Assembly: GCA_038210275.1 (NCBI GenBank) | Contig: JBBQWV010000018.1 | Span: 21,903 to 85,902 of the forward strand | Direction: 5' to 3' | DNA length: 64,000 nucleotides | DNA from: PALSA-1296 sp038210275 | GTDB taxonomy: Bacteria > Bacteroidota > Ignavibacteria > Palsa-1295 | Part shown: in pieces, positions 27,499-36,196 of the stretch | Layout of the letters: each line of letters opens with the position of its first letter | How positions within the stretch are numbered: position 1 is the first letter of the stretch | Notes under the pieces: generated by a model | The model's database searches: none | The model's input: only the letters and a program-made list of their open reading frames with translations | What the model was told of the DNA's origin: nothing | Made by a program: the position numbers and the translations under genes

Positions 27499-27506
27499 CA
27501 AAATTA
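27499..27506 (-). promoter_or_regulatory. Bacteroidota-type -7 element for the tfoX-like/thyX unit
   Basis: TAATTTTG on the minus strand (plus CAAAATTA), 4 bp before the ATG. Same arrangement as at 23132-23139. Confidence 0.5.
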
Positions 27507-27560
27507 CGGAGAAATAGTGAGAAGGTTATTCGAATAGAGAGAATAAGAAAATAATATATA

Positions 27561-28814
27561 TTAACTAAACCCCCTAAGTAACGCCTCTTCCTCTTCGGAC
27601 ATTGCTTTCCCTCTTCGCGCAATAACGGTCTTTGCAACTTCGATGGCTTTCTCAACTTTATATTTTTCTAAACCATCCGGACTGCACCAGGAGAAGTTGG
27701 GAATCCATTTTGGCGGGAAACCGGTGGAGAAAATATTCGAACTGACTCCGACTGCTGTCCCTGTATTAAACTGTGTACCTATTGCGCTCTTGGAATGATC
27801 TCCCATGAGCAAGCCGACAAAAAGCGATTTTGTTTCGAATTCCTGATCTTCGATAGTTACCTTAACATTTGTATAATCATTTTTCAAGTCACTGGTATTT
27901 GTCCCTGCTCCGAGGTTACACCACTCGCCTATATAGCTATGACCGAGATAGCCGTCATGCTGCTTATTCGAATAGCCTTGAATGATAGAGTTCTCAACTT
28001 CGCCGCCAATTTTAGAAATTTGTCCGATAGTCACACCCGGATGAATCTTTGCTCCGGCTTTGATCAGAGATCCGGCACGAATAACAACCGGTCCGATGAT
28101 CGTAGTATTCGGTTCAAAGGTTACATTCTCTTCTATGAGAATAGGTCCGGCACTGGCATCAAGATATGTGCGGCGTGGGAAATCAACGTTCTCATGAACG
28201 AAAATATTTTTAGGATTCGTGGCATCGATCTTTGGATTTACTTGAATATCATGTTGAAATATTCTTAAACCTGTTGCAACTATCCTTTTTACATCAGTTT
28301 GAATAACGACTGAATTCGAATTCACCATATTCCAAAGCGAAGTAAAGAGTTTTGCTTTTGGAAGAATCCGATCAGTGAGTTTTACATCATCATTCGTAAA
28401 TTCTTCGCCGGACATGACGCGGTGCATGATCGCTTTTGGAATAATACCACAAATATTAAATCCGAGAATTTCATCCGGCTGATCTTCCAATCGGAAAAGG
28501 GTATCATCGGAATCAAGAAACTGAGTAAAGAGATGCTCGGTCAGGAGCAATCTTGCATTGATAAAGATAGTGGATCTTGCCTGAAGCAATTCATTGACTC
28601 GTACGAAAGGATAGCGCTGTTTGACGACGGCTGCAAGTTCAGGACGTACATGAAGAATAATATGACTCTCCGGATCGCAGAAAGTCTGGATCCTCTCGAT
28701 CGCCGAGTAACAGCCGACGAGAAGTTCGGCAAATGACCTCGTATAGGTTAACGGCTTGAAAAGCCGACCTTGAGCGTGTAAGTCCTCAAAAAGGACGATC
28801 TGTGGATGCGTCAT
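27561..28814 (-). CDS. Bacteroidota-type GlmU-like sugar nucleotidyltransferase/acetyltransferase
   Basis: A 417-residue protein with a divergent nucleotidyltransferase N-terminus (IVLFEDLHAQGRLFKPLTYTRSFAEL, first part about 5-30) and a left-handed beta-helix of hexapeptide repeats (about 215-370). Within the helix are GAKIHPGVTIG and EWCNLGAGTNTSDLKNDY. It matches the family described as the alternative GlmU of Bacteroidota, expected to make UDP-GlcNAc for peptidoglycan and LPS. The classical GlmU Walker-like GxGTRM is not present, as usual for this branch. Confidence 0.85.
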   Translation of the reverse strand: MTHPQIVLFEDLHAQGRLFKPLTYTRSFAELLVGCYSAIERIQTFCDPESHIILHVRPELAAVVKQRYPFVRVNELLQARSTIFINARLLLTEHLFTQFLDSDDTLFRLEDQPDEILGFNICGIIPKAIMHRVMSGEEFTNDDVKLTDRILPKAKLFTSLWNMVNSNSVVIQTDVKRIVATGLRIFQHDIQVNPKIDATNPKNIFVHENVDFPRRTYLDASAGPILIEENVTFEPNTTIIGPVVIRAGSLIKAGAKIHPGVTIGQISKIGGEVENSIIQGYSNKQHDGYLGHSYIGEWCNLGAGTNTSDLKNDYTNVKVTIEDQEFETKSLFVGLLMGDHSKSAIGTQFNTGTAVGVSSNIFSTGFPPKWIPNFSWCSPDGLEKYKVEKAIEVAKTVIARRGKAMSEEEEALLRGFS

Positions 28815-28832
28815 TGTAAAAAAAGATGCAAA

Positions 28833-28862
28833 GAAAAAGTCCTGACCCGGAGGTCAGGACTT
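28833..28862 (-). terminator. Rho-independent terminator after rpmE
   Basis: On the minus strand, AAGTCCTGACC pairs with GGTCAGGACTT around TCCG and is followed by TTTC. It lies between rpmE and the GlmU-like gene. Confidence 0.85.
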
Positions 28863-28884
28863 CAAATATAACACTTCGAAGTGC

Positions 28885-29130
28885 TTATGCCGCCGGAGTC
28901 GCTTTTTCCTTACGCTCAGCGATGGACTTAGCGAATTTCTTTTGGAAGCGCTCTACGCGTCCTGCAGTGTCAACGAACTTCTGCTTTCCGGTAAAGAACG
29001 GATGGCAGTTATAGCAAATTTCTACGCGAAGCGTATTGCTATCGGTGGTCGAACGAGTCTGAAACTCGTTATTGCAGCCTGCGCAATGCACAGTTATTGT
29101 ATGGTAATCGGGATGTATTCCTTTTTTCAT
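28885..29130 (-). CDS. rpmE: Ribosomal protein bL31, zinc-binding (C+) type
   Basis: Large-subunit protein of 81 residues beginning KKGIHPDYHTI. It keeps the two Cys pairs (C16/C19 in HCAGC and C39/C42 in ICYNC) that bind zinc, so it is the C+ form. The C-terminal tail is Lys/Ala-rich. A terminator follows directly. Upstream, a TATAAA-like element is present about 40 bp before the ATG. Confidence 0.96.
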   Translation of the reverse strand: MKKGIHPDYHTITVHCAGCNNEFQTRSTTDSNTLRVEICYNCHPFFTGKQKFVDTAGRVERFQKKFAKSIAERKEKATPAA

Positions 29131-29555
29131 TGTATTTTTTGAGATGTGACGATTTTTGCCGTCGGATTTATATTAAGAGTGCTCTTAACAGCATGGTTTT
29201 ACGTGCCGTTCCAATCTTTGTTGCGTACCACCTACACTGATTACAAACCCATGTGTTTTCCCTTTCATCCTTCCGCCTTCATCCTTACCAAAACCCCGGG
29301 TGAGCGACTGTAAATCTATATAATTCAACAATATCACTATGCACATTTGCAGGTTTCTCCTCTAAAACCAAAGAGTCCGCCAACTGGCGGACTCCTCTCA
29401 AAATGCTGTTAATTCTCTTGTTCCCCATGTAAGCTTTTTGCTCCCAAACTACAAAACTATCAACTACCAAACTTCCCCGAACAAATATACGACATAAAAT
29501 CCCGTTTGTCAAGGTGCCTATCGACATTTATTTTCAGGGAAACCTTAGTCTATTA
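29131..29555. other. Intergenic region with a promoter and a shared 3' module, no convincing gene
   Basis: A strong minus-strand promoter (29482-29512) is followed by a GAGTCCGCC-AACT-GGCGGACTC hairpin (29374-29395), and then a block (about 29240-29350) that is nearly repeated at 57885-57955. An open frame of 80 codons (29285-29527) begins upstream of the promoter and looks fortuitous. A small RNA or the deleted remains of a gene like that at 57915-58997 is possible. Confidence 0.5.
29482..29512 (-). promoter_or_regulatory. Near-consensus promoter, TTGACA-N17-TATATT(TG)
   Basis: Minus strand: TTGACA, 17 bases, TATATTTG. It satisfies both the sigma-70 consensus and the Bacteroidota TAnnTTTG form. 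The same block, GGCACCTTGACAAAC...ATGTCGTAT, recurs at 59233-59261. Confidence 0.7.
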
Positions 29556-30551
29556 TCAGTAATGCTGAAGTTTAATGGTCTTCACTGTTCCATCAGAAGC
29601 TGAGAATCTTGCAAATAATTCGCCGTGGGGTAATCCATTTCCCGGCAAGACGATCTGATCAAGTCCTTCATCATAGACTCTATTCCCGCCGTCATAGACT
29701 TTCTTGCCAAGCAGATCAAAGACCTCGAAGCGAATAGCAACTGCTTCGCGGCAAGTGAAATCTATTTTTGTTTCTGAGGAGAAGGGGTTTTCCAACGCAA
29801 TAATATTGGTTAGGATTTCACCTCTTGCGGCATCGATAAATTTCTTGACATCGGCAGGTTTACCACGAAGAATACCTAATCCTAAATCTTCAAGAGATGG
29901 TAACGTCGAAACGAAGGGCGTTAATGTTGGATTACGAACAGAATCGCTCCATTTGACATATAAATCTCTCCATCCACCAGGAATAGTAACAGTATCATAA
30001 TAAGCTGTTGCTTTAGGACATCTATTCGTTTGAACTAAGAAATAGAGAACAGCCATTGCTCCACGTTCATCGTCACCTCTTTGATCGTTAAACCAGAGAA
30101 AGGTACCAAACATTTGCGACACATCAGCACAATAATAGTTTGTATCAAGATTGTAATAAAGTACCTTCTTTAACCATTCCCTATATTCAGCATAGCGAGC
30201 AAAGTCGCCACTTCTTTTTGTATTCATCCCACCGACATCAGAGATCGTCGTCCATGAGTTGGAAAGATAAGCACAACTTTCGATGTATGCTTTGTAGGCA
30301 TCATATGCTGCTTGGTATTGCTGAGATTCGTTAAGGGATTCAGCTTTCTTTATTAGAGTGACACAATGGTCGAAACTAGTATCCTCAACCACTGACTGTA
30401 ACGGTGTCCCGTTTTTTTCCTTAATGCTTTCGTTGGGTATCCCACTGCTACACGAAACACCTGCCTTCAATAAATGTGGTACTTGTGCAACAGCATTGTC
30501 AATAATGACAATGCTGTGCAAAATGAATAAAAGGATGCTGAATTTCCTCAT
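29556..30551 (-). CDS. Secreted T9SS protein, tandem family copy 1
   Basis: 331 residues: signal peptide (1-23, ending NAVAQ), a helical, Cys-containing domain (about 50-215) with CVTLIKKAESL, YIESCAYLSN and YYNLDTNYYC, then a T9SS sorting domain (about 245-331). The central domain has TPR-like helix content (YQAAYDAYKAY) but I do not recognise a family. Its start overlaps the stop of copy 2 by one base (TAATG). Five or six cysteines could form disulfides outside the cell. Function unknown. Confidence 0.75.
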   Translation of the reverse strand: MRKFSILLFILHSIVIIDNAVAQVPHLLKAGVSCSSGIPNESIKEKNGTPLQSVVEDTSFDHCVTLIKKAESLNESQQYQAAYDAYKAYIESCAYLSNSWTTISDVGGMNTKRSGDFARYAEYREWLKKVLYYNLDTNYYCADVSQMFGTFLWFNDQRGDDERGAMAVLYFLVQTNRCPKATAYYDTVTIPGGWRDLYVKWSDSVRNPTLTPFVSTLPSLEDLGLGILRGKPADVKKFIDAARGEILTNIIALENPFSSETKIDFTCREAVAIRFEVFDLLGKKVYDGGNRVYDEGLDQIVLPGNGLPHGELFARFSASDGTVKTIKLQHY

Positions 30552-31534
30552 TAGTAATGCTGAAGTTTAATCGTCTTCACTGTGCCATCAGAAGCGGAGA
30601 ATCTTGCAAATAATTCTCCATGGGGCAAGCCATTTCCCGGCAAGACGATATGATCCCGTCCCTCATCATAGACTTTATTTCCTCCGTCATAGACTTTCTT
30701 GCCAAGAAGATCAAAGACTTCAAAGCGAATAGCAACTGCTTCGCGGCAAGTGAAATCTATCTTTGTTTCCGAAGAGAATGGATTTTCTAAAGCAATAATA
30801 TTACTCAGGATTTCTCCGTGAGTGGCATCAATGAATTTCTTCACATCGGATTTAGGTCCGCGAAGGATTCCAAGACCTAAATCTTCAAGAGATGGTAACG
30901 TCGAATCAAAGGGAGTTAATGTTGGATTACGAACTGAATCCGACCATATAAAATATGCTTTATCCCAGGTGGCTTTTACATAGTTTTTCAAGTAATTTGC
31001 CAGATTTCGACACTTACTTGAATCAATGACCCAGTATTCAAATGTTAAAAATCCTTTATAGTCATCTCCGCGTTGGTCGTTAAACCAACCAAATGTACTT
31101 TGAATTTCTCCCAAATCTGCACAGTAATAGTTTGTATCTAAATTATAGTACAAAACTTTTTTTAGCCATTCGCGATATTCTTGAGACCGATGTAGATCAG
31201 AACTCCTTGATGCATTCATACTTCCTACATCAATGAATGTTTCCCAAGCATTTGAAAGATAAGCACAGCTTTCTATATATTTCCTGTATGCATCATAAGC
31301 ATCTTGAGGTCTATTCTTCAAAGCTTCGGCTGCTAGTATTAAATTCTGACAATGAGTGAAGCCTGTATCATTTACTAAAGCGAAAAGCTTGTTACCTTTA
31401 GGCTTGGTTGACTCATTCGGTATCCCACTGCTACACGAAACACCTGCCTTCAATAAATGTGGTACTTGTGCAACAGCATTGTCAATAATGACAATACTGT
31501 GCAAAATGAATAAAAGGATGCTGAATTTCTTCAT
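30551..31534 (-). CDS. Secreted T9SS protein, tandem family copy 2
   Basis: 327 residues, same plan as its neighbours. The signal peptide is almost identical to that of copy 1. The central domain diverges (HCQNLILAAEAL, YWVIDSSKC), while the last 90 residues are nearly identical to both neighbours. The overlap of one base at both ends suggests translational coupling through the three genes. Function unknown. Confidence 0.75.
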   Translation of the reverse strand: MKKFSILLFILHSIVIIDNAVAQVPHLLKAGVSCSSGIPNESTKPKGNKLFALVNDTGFTHCQNLILAAEALKNRPQDAYDAYRKYIESCAYLSNAWETFIDVGSMNASRSSDLHRSQEYREWLKKVLYYNLDTNYYCADLGEIQSTFGWFNDQRGDDYKGFLTFEYWVIDSSKCRNLANYLKNYVKATWDKAYFIWSDSVRNPTLTPFDSTLPSLEDLGLGILRGPKSDVKKFIDATHGEILSNIIALENPFSSETKIDFTCREAVAIRFEVFDLLGKKVYDGGNKVYDEGRDHIVLPGNGLPHGELFARFSASDGTVKTIKLQHY

Positions 31535-32526
31535 CAGTAATGCTGAAGTTTAATCGTCTTCACCGTTCCATCAGAAGCCGAGAATCTTGCAAACAACTCT
31601 CCATGGGGCAAGCCATTTCCCGGCAAGACGATCTGATCAAGTCCTTCATCATAGACTCTATTCCCGCCGTCATAGACTTTCTTGCCAAGCAGATCAAAGA
31701 CCTCGAAGCGAATGGCAACTGCTTCGCGGCAAGTGAAATCTATCTTCGTTTCCGAAGAGAATGGATTTTCTAAAGCAATAATATTGGATAGGATTTCACC
31801 TCGTGCTGCATCAATGAATTTCTTGACATCGGCAGGTTTACCACGAAGAATACCTAATCCTAAATCTTCAAGAGATGGTAACGTCGAATCAAAGGGAGTT
31901 AATGTTGGATTGTGCACTGAATCACTCCAAGCATTGTAGAGTGCATTCCATGTTGCAGGAATTTGAACAGTATCCATATATGCTGTTGATTTGGGACATC
32001 TATTTGTCTTTACAAGAAAATATCCGATAGCCAATGCACCTCTATAATCGTTACCTCTTTGATCATTGAACCAATGCAGTGTTTGTAGAATTTGATTGAC
32101 ATCTACACAATAAAAATTTGTATCCAAGTTGTAGTACAGTACTTTCTTCAGCCATTCTCTATATTCAGCAAAACGAGAAACATCGCCATTTCTCTTTGTA
32201 TTCATTGAACCAATATCCGAAAAAGTCGTCCAGGAATTTGAAAGATAAGCACAGCTTTCTATATAAGCACGGTACGCATCGTATGCTGACTGATATTGCT
32301 GTGATTCATTAAGAGATTCAGCTTTCTTTATTAGAGTGACACAATGGTCGAAACTAGTGTCAGTTACAACCGAGAGCGACAACAGACTCTTTTGCTTAAC
32401 ACTTAAAGGTGTCTGCCCCAATCCACTTCCCATCATCACTTGAATAATCGCAAGCTGGACGATGAAGATTACAAATCCTTCTTTTACGAAAAGCGAAAAT
32501 GACGTTAAAGTTATTGAATTATTCAC
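31534..32526 (-). CDS. Secreted T9SS protein, tandem family copy 3 (first of the operon)
   Basis: 330 residues. The N-terminus differs from the other two: a longer hydrophobic segment (about 10-38, VIFIVQLAIIQVMM) before a probable cleavage near GLGQ. The central and sorting domains match the family; the region around FDHCVTLIKKAESLNESQQY is identical to copy 1 by eye. It is the first gene of the overlapping trio, so the promoter lies within 32527-32640. Confidence 0.75.
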   Translation of the reverse strand: MNNSITLTSFSLFVKEGFVIFIVQLAIIQVMMGSGLGQTPLSVKQKSLLSLSVVTDTSFDHCVTLIKKAESLNESQQYQSAYDAYRAYIESCAYLSNSWTTFSDIGSMNTKRNGDVSRFAEYREWLKKVLYYNLDTNFYCVDVNQILQTLHWFNDQRGNDYRGALAIGYFLVKTNRCPKSTAYMDTVQIPATWNALYNAWSDSVHNPTLTPFDSTLPSLEDLGLGILRGKPADVKKFIDAARGEILSNIIALENPFSSETKIDFTCREAVAIRFEVFDLLGKKVYDGGNRVYDEGLDQIVLPGNGLPHGELFARFSASDGTVKTIKLQHY

Positions 32527-32783
32527 GAATACCTTTTATTAACGAGGAAAAAACATGATTGCCTATTCCAATAGTTACAATATACTAAACTTTTGGGGTA
32601 TGAAATTTAAAAAGCAAAGTCTTAGAAAGCCGAACTGTACCCCCCATTTCTCTGTTATTTGCGCCTCAACTAAATCCCGCTGCGTTAAGCGCCAGTACAA
32701 AATGGCGGTCTTGATACCGTAAGGTGAATAGATTCAGATGCTTACACGGCTTTTTTATCACAATAAAAATCTGAGAATTTACA
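32527..32783. promoter_or_regulatory. Divergent region: promoter of the T9SS trio and leader of rplT
   Basis: About 257 bp. On the minus strand a TAGTATATTG word near 32579-32588 could be the -10 of the trio. On the plus strand, the stretch about 32690-32760 (CGCTGCGTTAAGCGCCAG, then GGCGGTCTTGATACCG) can fold and may be the 5' leader where L20 often acts as a repressor. That function is inferred. No rpmI or infC was found here. Confidence 0.4.
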
Positions 32784-33143
32784 ATGCCAAGAGCTAAAAA
32801 CCTACCCGCGGCTAAACACCGCAAGAAAAAAGTCCTCAAAGCCGCCAAAGGCTTTTGGGGAATGCGCAAAAATGTTATCACCGTTGCAAAGCATCACGTT
32901 GATAAAGCCCGCCAGTATGCTTACCGTGACCGTCGCGTCCGTAAGCGCGAATTCCGTGCACTGTGGATCGTTCGCATCAATGCCGCCGCACGAGAGAACG
33001 GTACGACGTATTCACGTCTTATCGGAGCTTTCGCAAAGACCGGCATCACGATCAACCGTAAACTTCTCTCCGATATTGCAACTCGCAATCCGGAAGCATT
33101 TACCGCATTGGTAAAGGCAGCAAATCCGAAGCCGAAAAAATAG
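32784..33143 (+). CDS. rplT: Ribosomal protein bL20
   Basis: Large-subunit assembly protein of 119 residues. The basic N-terminal helix (PRAKNLPAAKHRKKKVLKAA, first 20 after Met) and FWGMRKNV, the RRVRKREFRALWI block, and the RLIGAFAKTGI C-terminal domain are all present. Normally rplT follows infC and rpmI; here neither is adjacent. pheS and pheT, its usual followers, lie 4.7 and 7.8 kb downstream. Confidence 0.97.
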   Translation: MPRAKNLPAAKHRKKKVLKAAKGFWGMRKNVITVAKHHVDKARQYAYRDRRVRKREFRALWIVRINAAARENGTTYSRLIGAFAKTGITINRKLLSDIATRNPEAFTALVKAANPKPKK

Positions 33144-33193
33144 AACCCGGATTGAGATGGATTTTTGAAGGATTTTAAGGATTCTTCAACCCG

Positions 33194-33223
33194 AAAAGGT
33201 CAGGCATTGCCTGACCTTTTTTT
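33194..33223. terminator. Bidirectional terminator between rplT and the DinB gene
   Basis: AAAGGTCAGGCA pairs with TGCCTGACCTTT, followed by T-runs on the plus strand and preceded by A-runs. It can end both convergent transcripts. Confidence 0.9.
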
Positions 33224-33226
33224 ATT

Positions 33227-33718
33227 TTAGATCTGTTGCACAGTCGGTTTCCAAGAGCCTTGTAACTTTCTGGTGTGAATAATTTGTCCAATATGATATG
33301 CATTATGTATATTAATATCGGCGAGAATCGAATACCATGTTGAATTATTGTATTTACTGCTCAACTTTTCTTCATCTGCTTTGGTCAAATCGGTACTCCA
33401 CTTTAAAAGAAGAGCATCGAGTTTTTCGATTGTAGAATTCCAATCTTCTTGAGATGGATTTTCTTTATCTCCCTCAAATGTTGAGTCGTTATTCCCCTCG
33501 AACTTCGGAATTTCAAGGTCATTAAAACGCAGGAGATAGCGGTCATTCCAGAATAGGAGATGATTCACTGTCTGCCATATTGAATTATTCGTACTGCCAT
33601 CACGCCAACCCGCTTGCTCCGCCGTTAAATCGGTAAGCGCTTTTCTCATTGGTACGAACCAGCTTTCGTCATCGTGGCACGCAGCCATTTGCTTTAGAAG
33701 GATTTCTTTTGCATTCAT
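33227..33718 (-). CDS. DinB-family (YfiT-like) putative metal-dependent protein
   Basis: 163 residues forming a four-helix bundle of the DinB/YfiT superfamily. The likely metal-binding histidines are in NHLLFWNDR (about residue 53) and NAYHIGQI (about 138 and 142). Some family members are thiol-dependent transferases; many are uncharacterised. The gene is single, convergent with rplT. Confidence 0.82.
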   Translation of the reverse strand: MNAKEILLKQMAACHDDESWFVPMRKALTDLTAEQAGWRDGSTNNSIWQTVNHLLFWNDRYLLRFNDLEIPKFEGNNDSTFEGDKENPSQEDWNSTIEKLDALLLKWSTDLTKADEEKLSSKYNNSTWYSILADINIHNAYHIGQIIHTRKLQGSWKPTVQQI

Positions 33719-34033
33719 ATTTTTTCATAATTTACATTCATAAAAAAGCTGAAATTTAGCAGAAGTGTTCCTCTCTAAAAAGAATGGTAGAGGCTTAAGT
33801 TAAAGAAAAATTTTCAAGGATCTCGTCGCGAGGACGGCTTTAGCCTGACGTGGCGATCTAAAAATCTGAAATGCACAGTGCTCTTTAATATTTTAGATTG
33901 CCACGACCGGCTGAAGCCGATCTCGCAATGACATTAAAAATTAAATTTGAGCCAATCTACAGAGAAATACTATGGAACCACTGCATAGGTGCCTATATGT
34001 TACAGATATACTTCACTATTTTTCAATAATTAT
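33719..34033. other. Intergenic spacer with a variant family A repeat
   Basis: About 315 bp. The centre (33822-33933) is a variant family A palindrome. The flanks contain no credible gene. The 34 bp before 34034 are AT-rich and may carry the promoter of the SRPBCC gene. Confidence 0.6.
33822..33933. repeat. Family A repeat, variant
   Basis: Left arm CTCGTCGCGAGGACGGC...TGGCGATCT, right arm AGATTGCCACGACCGGC...CTCGCAATGACA. The outer left arm has degenerated, while the right end is intact. Confidence 0.6.
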
Positions 34034-34462
34034 ATGAGTAAAGGATTAACAGTCGAGAAATCAATTCTTATTAATGCCAGCCCCGATAAAGTCTGGGATG
34101 TGATCACCAATCCTGCGAAGGTAAAAGTGTATATGTTTGGTACGGATATGACTGCCGATTGGAAGGTCGGCGGCAAGATCACCTATAAAGGCGAGTGGGA
34201 AGGGAAGTCTTACGAAGATGGTGGGACTATTCTTGAACTTGAACCGGAAAAGATCTTGAAATCTACGTATTGGAGTTCGATGTCCGGCACGGAGAATACT
34301 CCGGAAAATCAGATGGTGGTGACCTATAAGCTCGAACCCAAAGATGGCGGTACGCTTATGACGGTGATTCAGGATAATAACAAGACCGAAGAAGCCAAGG
34401 AGCATTCGGGCGATAATTGGGGCATGGTGCTCAACTCCATGAAAAAAATAGCTGAGGGATAA
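34034..34462 (+). CDS. SRPBCC/AHSA1-domain protein
   Basis: 142 residues from the ATG at 34034 (SKGLTVEKSILINASPDKVWDVI-like START fold). AHSA1-type ligand-binding proteins usually have unknown small-molecule or chaperone-related roles. This one stands alone; two relatives are at 35336-36192 in an ArsR operon. An upstream in-frame codon at 33989 would add a nonconserved stretch and is rejected. Confidence 0.82.
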   Translation: MSKGLTVEKSILINASPDKVWDVITNPAKVKVYMFGTDMTADWKVGGKITYKGEWEGKSYEDGGTILELEPEKILKSTYWSSMSGTENTPENQMVVTYKLEPKDGGTLMTVIQDNNKTEEAKEHSGDNWGMVLNSMKKIAEG

Positions 34463-34538
34463 CATCTGCGGGAGTTTTGCGTAGAACCAAACTGTTTGAA
34501 GATAACTTAAAACTCTTTAATTTTTATAAAATATTACT

Positions 34539-35168
34539 ATGTTACGATTAGGTGATGAAGCGCCGAACTTTACGGCAAAGACAACTGAAGGAGAGATCAA
34601 TTTTCATAAATGGATGGATGGAAAATGGGCTATGCTTTTTTCTTATCCTGAAGATTTTACGCCTGTCTGTACGACAGAATTAGGTGCAGTGGCAAAGCTC
34701 CTGCCTGAATTCGAAGGAAGAAATACGAAGGTGATCGGATTGAGCGTTGACTCGGTCAAAGCACATGAAGAATGGAATAAAGATATTAATGAAACGCAAT
34801 GCACCGTGATGAACTATCCTGTCATTGGCGATGAAGATAGCAAGGTATCAGATCTTTATGATATGATCCACCCTAATTCATCGGGCAAGCAGACCGTTCG
34901 CTCCGTATTTATTATTGGACCGGATAAAAAAGTAAAGCTTTCAATGATGTACCCTTCTTCTACGGGAAGAAATTTCAAAGAAGTTCTTCGTACAATTGAC
35001 GCATTGCAGATCGCAGAAAAATACGACGTTGCAACACCTGTTGATTGGAAAGATGGCGATGATATGATCGTCAAACCTTCGACGAAAGATTCTGAGCTGG
35101 AAACAAAATTTCCGCAAGGCGTAACGAAGATCAAGTCGTATCTTCGCACAACTCCTCAACCAAAATAG
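34539..35168 (+). CDS. 1-Cys-type peroxiredoxin (Prx6 subfamily)
   Basis: Reduces peroxides in the cytosol. The peroxidatic cysteine is C44 in PEDFTPVCTTEL; R-containing and dimer elements of Prx6 follow (RSVFIIGPDKKVKL, YPSSTGRNFKEVLR). At 209 residues it has the long C-terminal domain of Prx6, not the short AhpC form. Another cysteine (TQCTVMNYP, about 87) is not at the usual resolving position. An ATG follows an AT-rich leader. Confidence 0.93.
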   Translation: MLRLGDEAPNFTAKTTEGEINFHKWMDGKWAMLFSYPEDFTPVCTTELGAVAKLLPEFEGRNTKVIGLSVDSVKAHEEWNKDINETQCTVMNYPVIGDEDSKVSDLYDMIHPNSSGKQTVRSVFIIGPDKKVKLSMMYPSSTGRNFKEVLRTIDALQIAEKYDVATPVDWKDGDDMIVKPSTKDSELETKFPQGVTKIKSYLRTTPQPK

Positions 35169-35203
35169 ATAAAAAGGATGTAGCCCCGTGCTTTTTCTTA
35201 AAT

Positions 35204-35304
35204 GTCATTGCGAGCGATAGCGAAGCAATCTAAACTTCAAGTTGCTCTGAGTACGAAAGTGTAGATTGCTTCGTCAGTCGCTACGCTCCTTCCTCGCAAT
35301 GACG
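35204..35304. repeat. Family A repeat
   Basis: GTCATTGCGAGCGATAGCGAAGCAATCTA to TAGATTGCTTCGTC...CCTCGCAATGAC. A clean two-arm copy about 100 bp long, placed after the peroxiredoxin gene. Confidence 0.8.
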
Positions 35305-35335
35305 TCAATAAAAATCGGGATACAATCTTTGCTAT

Positions 35336-35767
35336 TTATCCTTTCCACCAGGAATGATCGAGTGCAGTGCCTGTCTCGAGCAATGTTTTTAAACTGCTCA
35401 TAATGGCAAACCATCCTTCAGCAATTGAAGTTTTCGCTTTATCACTGAAGCCATCATGAGTAATATTTAGTCGTATTTCCTTTTCCGACATTTTTATAAT
35501 CTCGAAGGTTACGGCTGATTCCGGTCCGCCTATTCCTGTATAGGATAATAATTTTGGCGGGTCTGATTTGAGAACAGTCCCTGCTAAATCATTAAGTTTA
35601 CCTCCCCATGGCATAGCCATTTTTACCGGCGATCCGACTTGCCAATCTGACTCGATTTTCAATCCGCCCCAGTATTTCTGAGTGAATTCTGAACTGGTCA
35701 GCGCCTCCCTCAGCTTTTCCGGTGTGGTGTTAATATAAGTGCTATAAATAAATGTGTTTGTGCTCAT
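35336..35767 (-). CDS. SRPBCC/AHSA1-domain protein (third gene of ArsR operon)
   Basis: 143 residues. The ATG at 35767 (STNTFIYSTYINTTPEKLREAL) matches the start of its upstream neighbour (NTNTFVYVSFIETT). A longer frame would run into that gene. START/AHSA1 fold with SDWQVGSPV and a C-terminal EGWFAIMSSLKTLLETG helix. Separated from the second gene by only 8 bp. Confidence 0.85.
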   Translation of the reverse strand: MSTNTFIYSTYINTTPEKLREALTSSEFTQKYWGGLKIESDWQVGSPVKMAMPWGGKLNDLAGTVLKSDPPKLLSYTGIGGPESAVTFEIIKMSEKEIRLNITHDGFSDKAKTSIAEGWFAIMSSLKTLLETGTALDHSWWKG

Positions 35768-35775
35768 ATTTTTTC

Positions 35776-36192
35776 TTATGCGAAAGTTAATGTTTTTCCG
35801 GTTTCTAAAAGACTTTTGAGATTGCTGATAATACGCGGCCATCCTCCGCTGATACTATCGTAAGTCTTTTGTTCCAGATCTTCATGAATAACGGTGAGCT
35901 GAATTGTTTTTCCTTTTTGCTCAAGTTTATAGGTCACTGTTGAAGTTGAATCGTTTTCCATTACTCCTTCGAGATGATGAAAAGTAAACGCGAGCAAACT
36001 GATCGGCTCAGATCTTAAGATCTTTCCATCCCAATCATCTCCCATTCTGATCGGCGAGCCGACCTTCCAATCTGTCTTTACATCTCTTCCAAAAAAATAT
36101 TGCTTTACGAATTCCGGTTTGGTGAGTGCATCCCAAAGCTTCTGTTGAGTAGTCTCAATAAAGCTGACGTAAACGAAAGTATTTGTATTCAT
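35776..36192 (-). CDS. SRPBCC/AHSA1-domain protein (second gene of ArsR operon)
   Basis: 138 residues, paralogue of the next gene. It has the TDWKVGSPIRMGDDW strand-turn and the final GGWPRIISNLKSLLETG helix. Four bases separate it from the ArsR-like regulator. Pairs of ArsR and AHSA1 genes are common; the ligand is not known. Confidence 0.85.
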   Translation of the reverse strand: MNTNTFVYVSFIETTQQKLWDALTKPEFVKQYFFGRDVKTDWKVGSPIRMGDDWDGKILRSEPISLLAFTFHHLEGVMENDSTSTVTYKLEQKGKTIQLTVIHEDLEQKTYDSISGGWPRIISNLKSLLETGKTLTFA

Positions 36193-36196
36193 GTGA

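Noticed and set aside
29285..29527. 80-codon minus-strand open frame near the promoter at 29482
   Set aside because: Its first codon lies upstream of the promoter's -35 box, its end is the shared non-coding block, and no protein pattern is recognisable.
32640..32783. Remnant rpmI (L35) in front of rplT
   Set aside because: No frame in this stretch shows the L35 pattern; the region looks like a structured leader.
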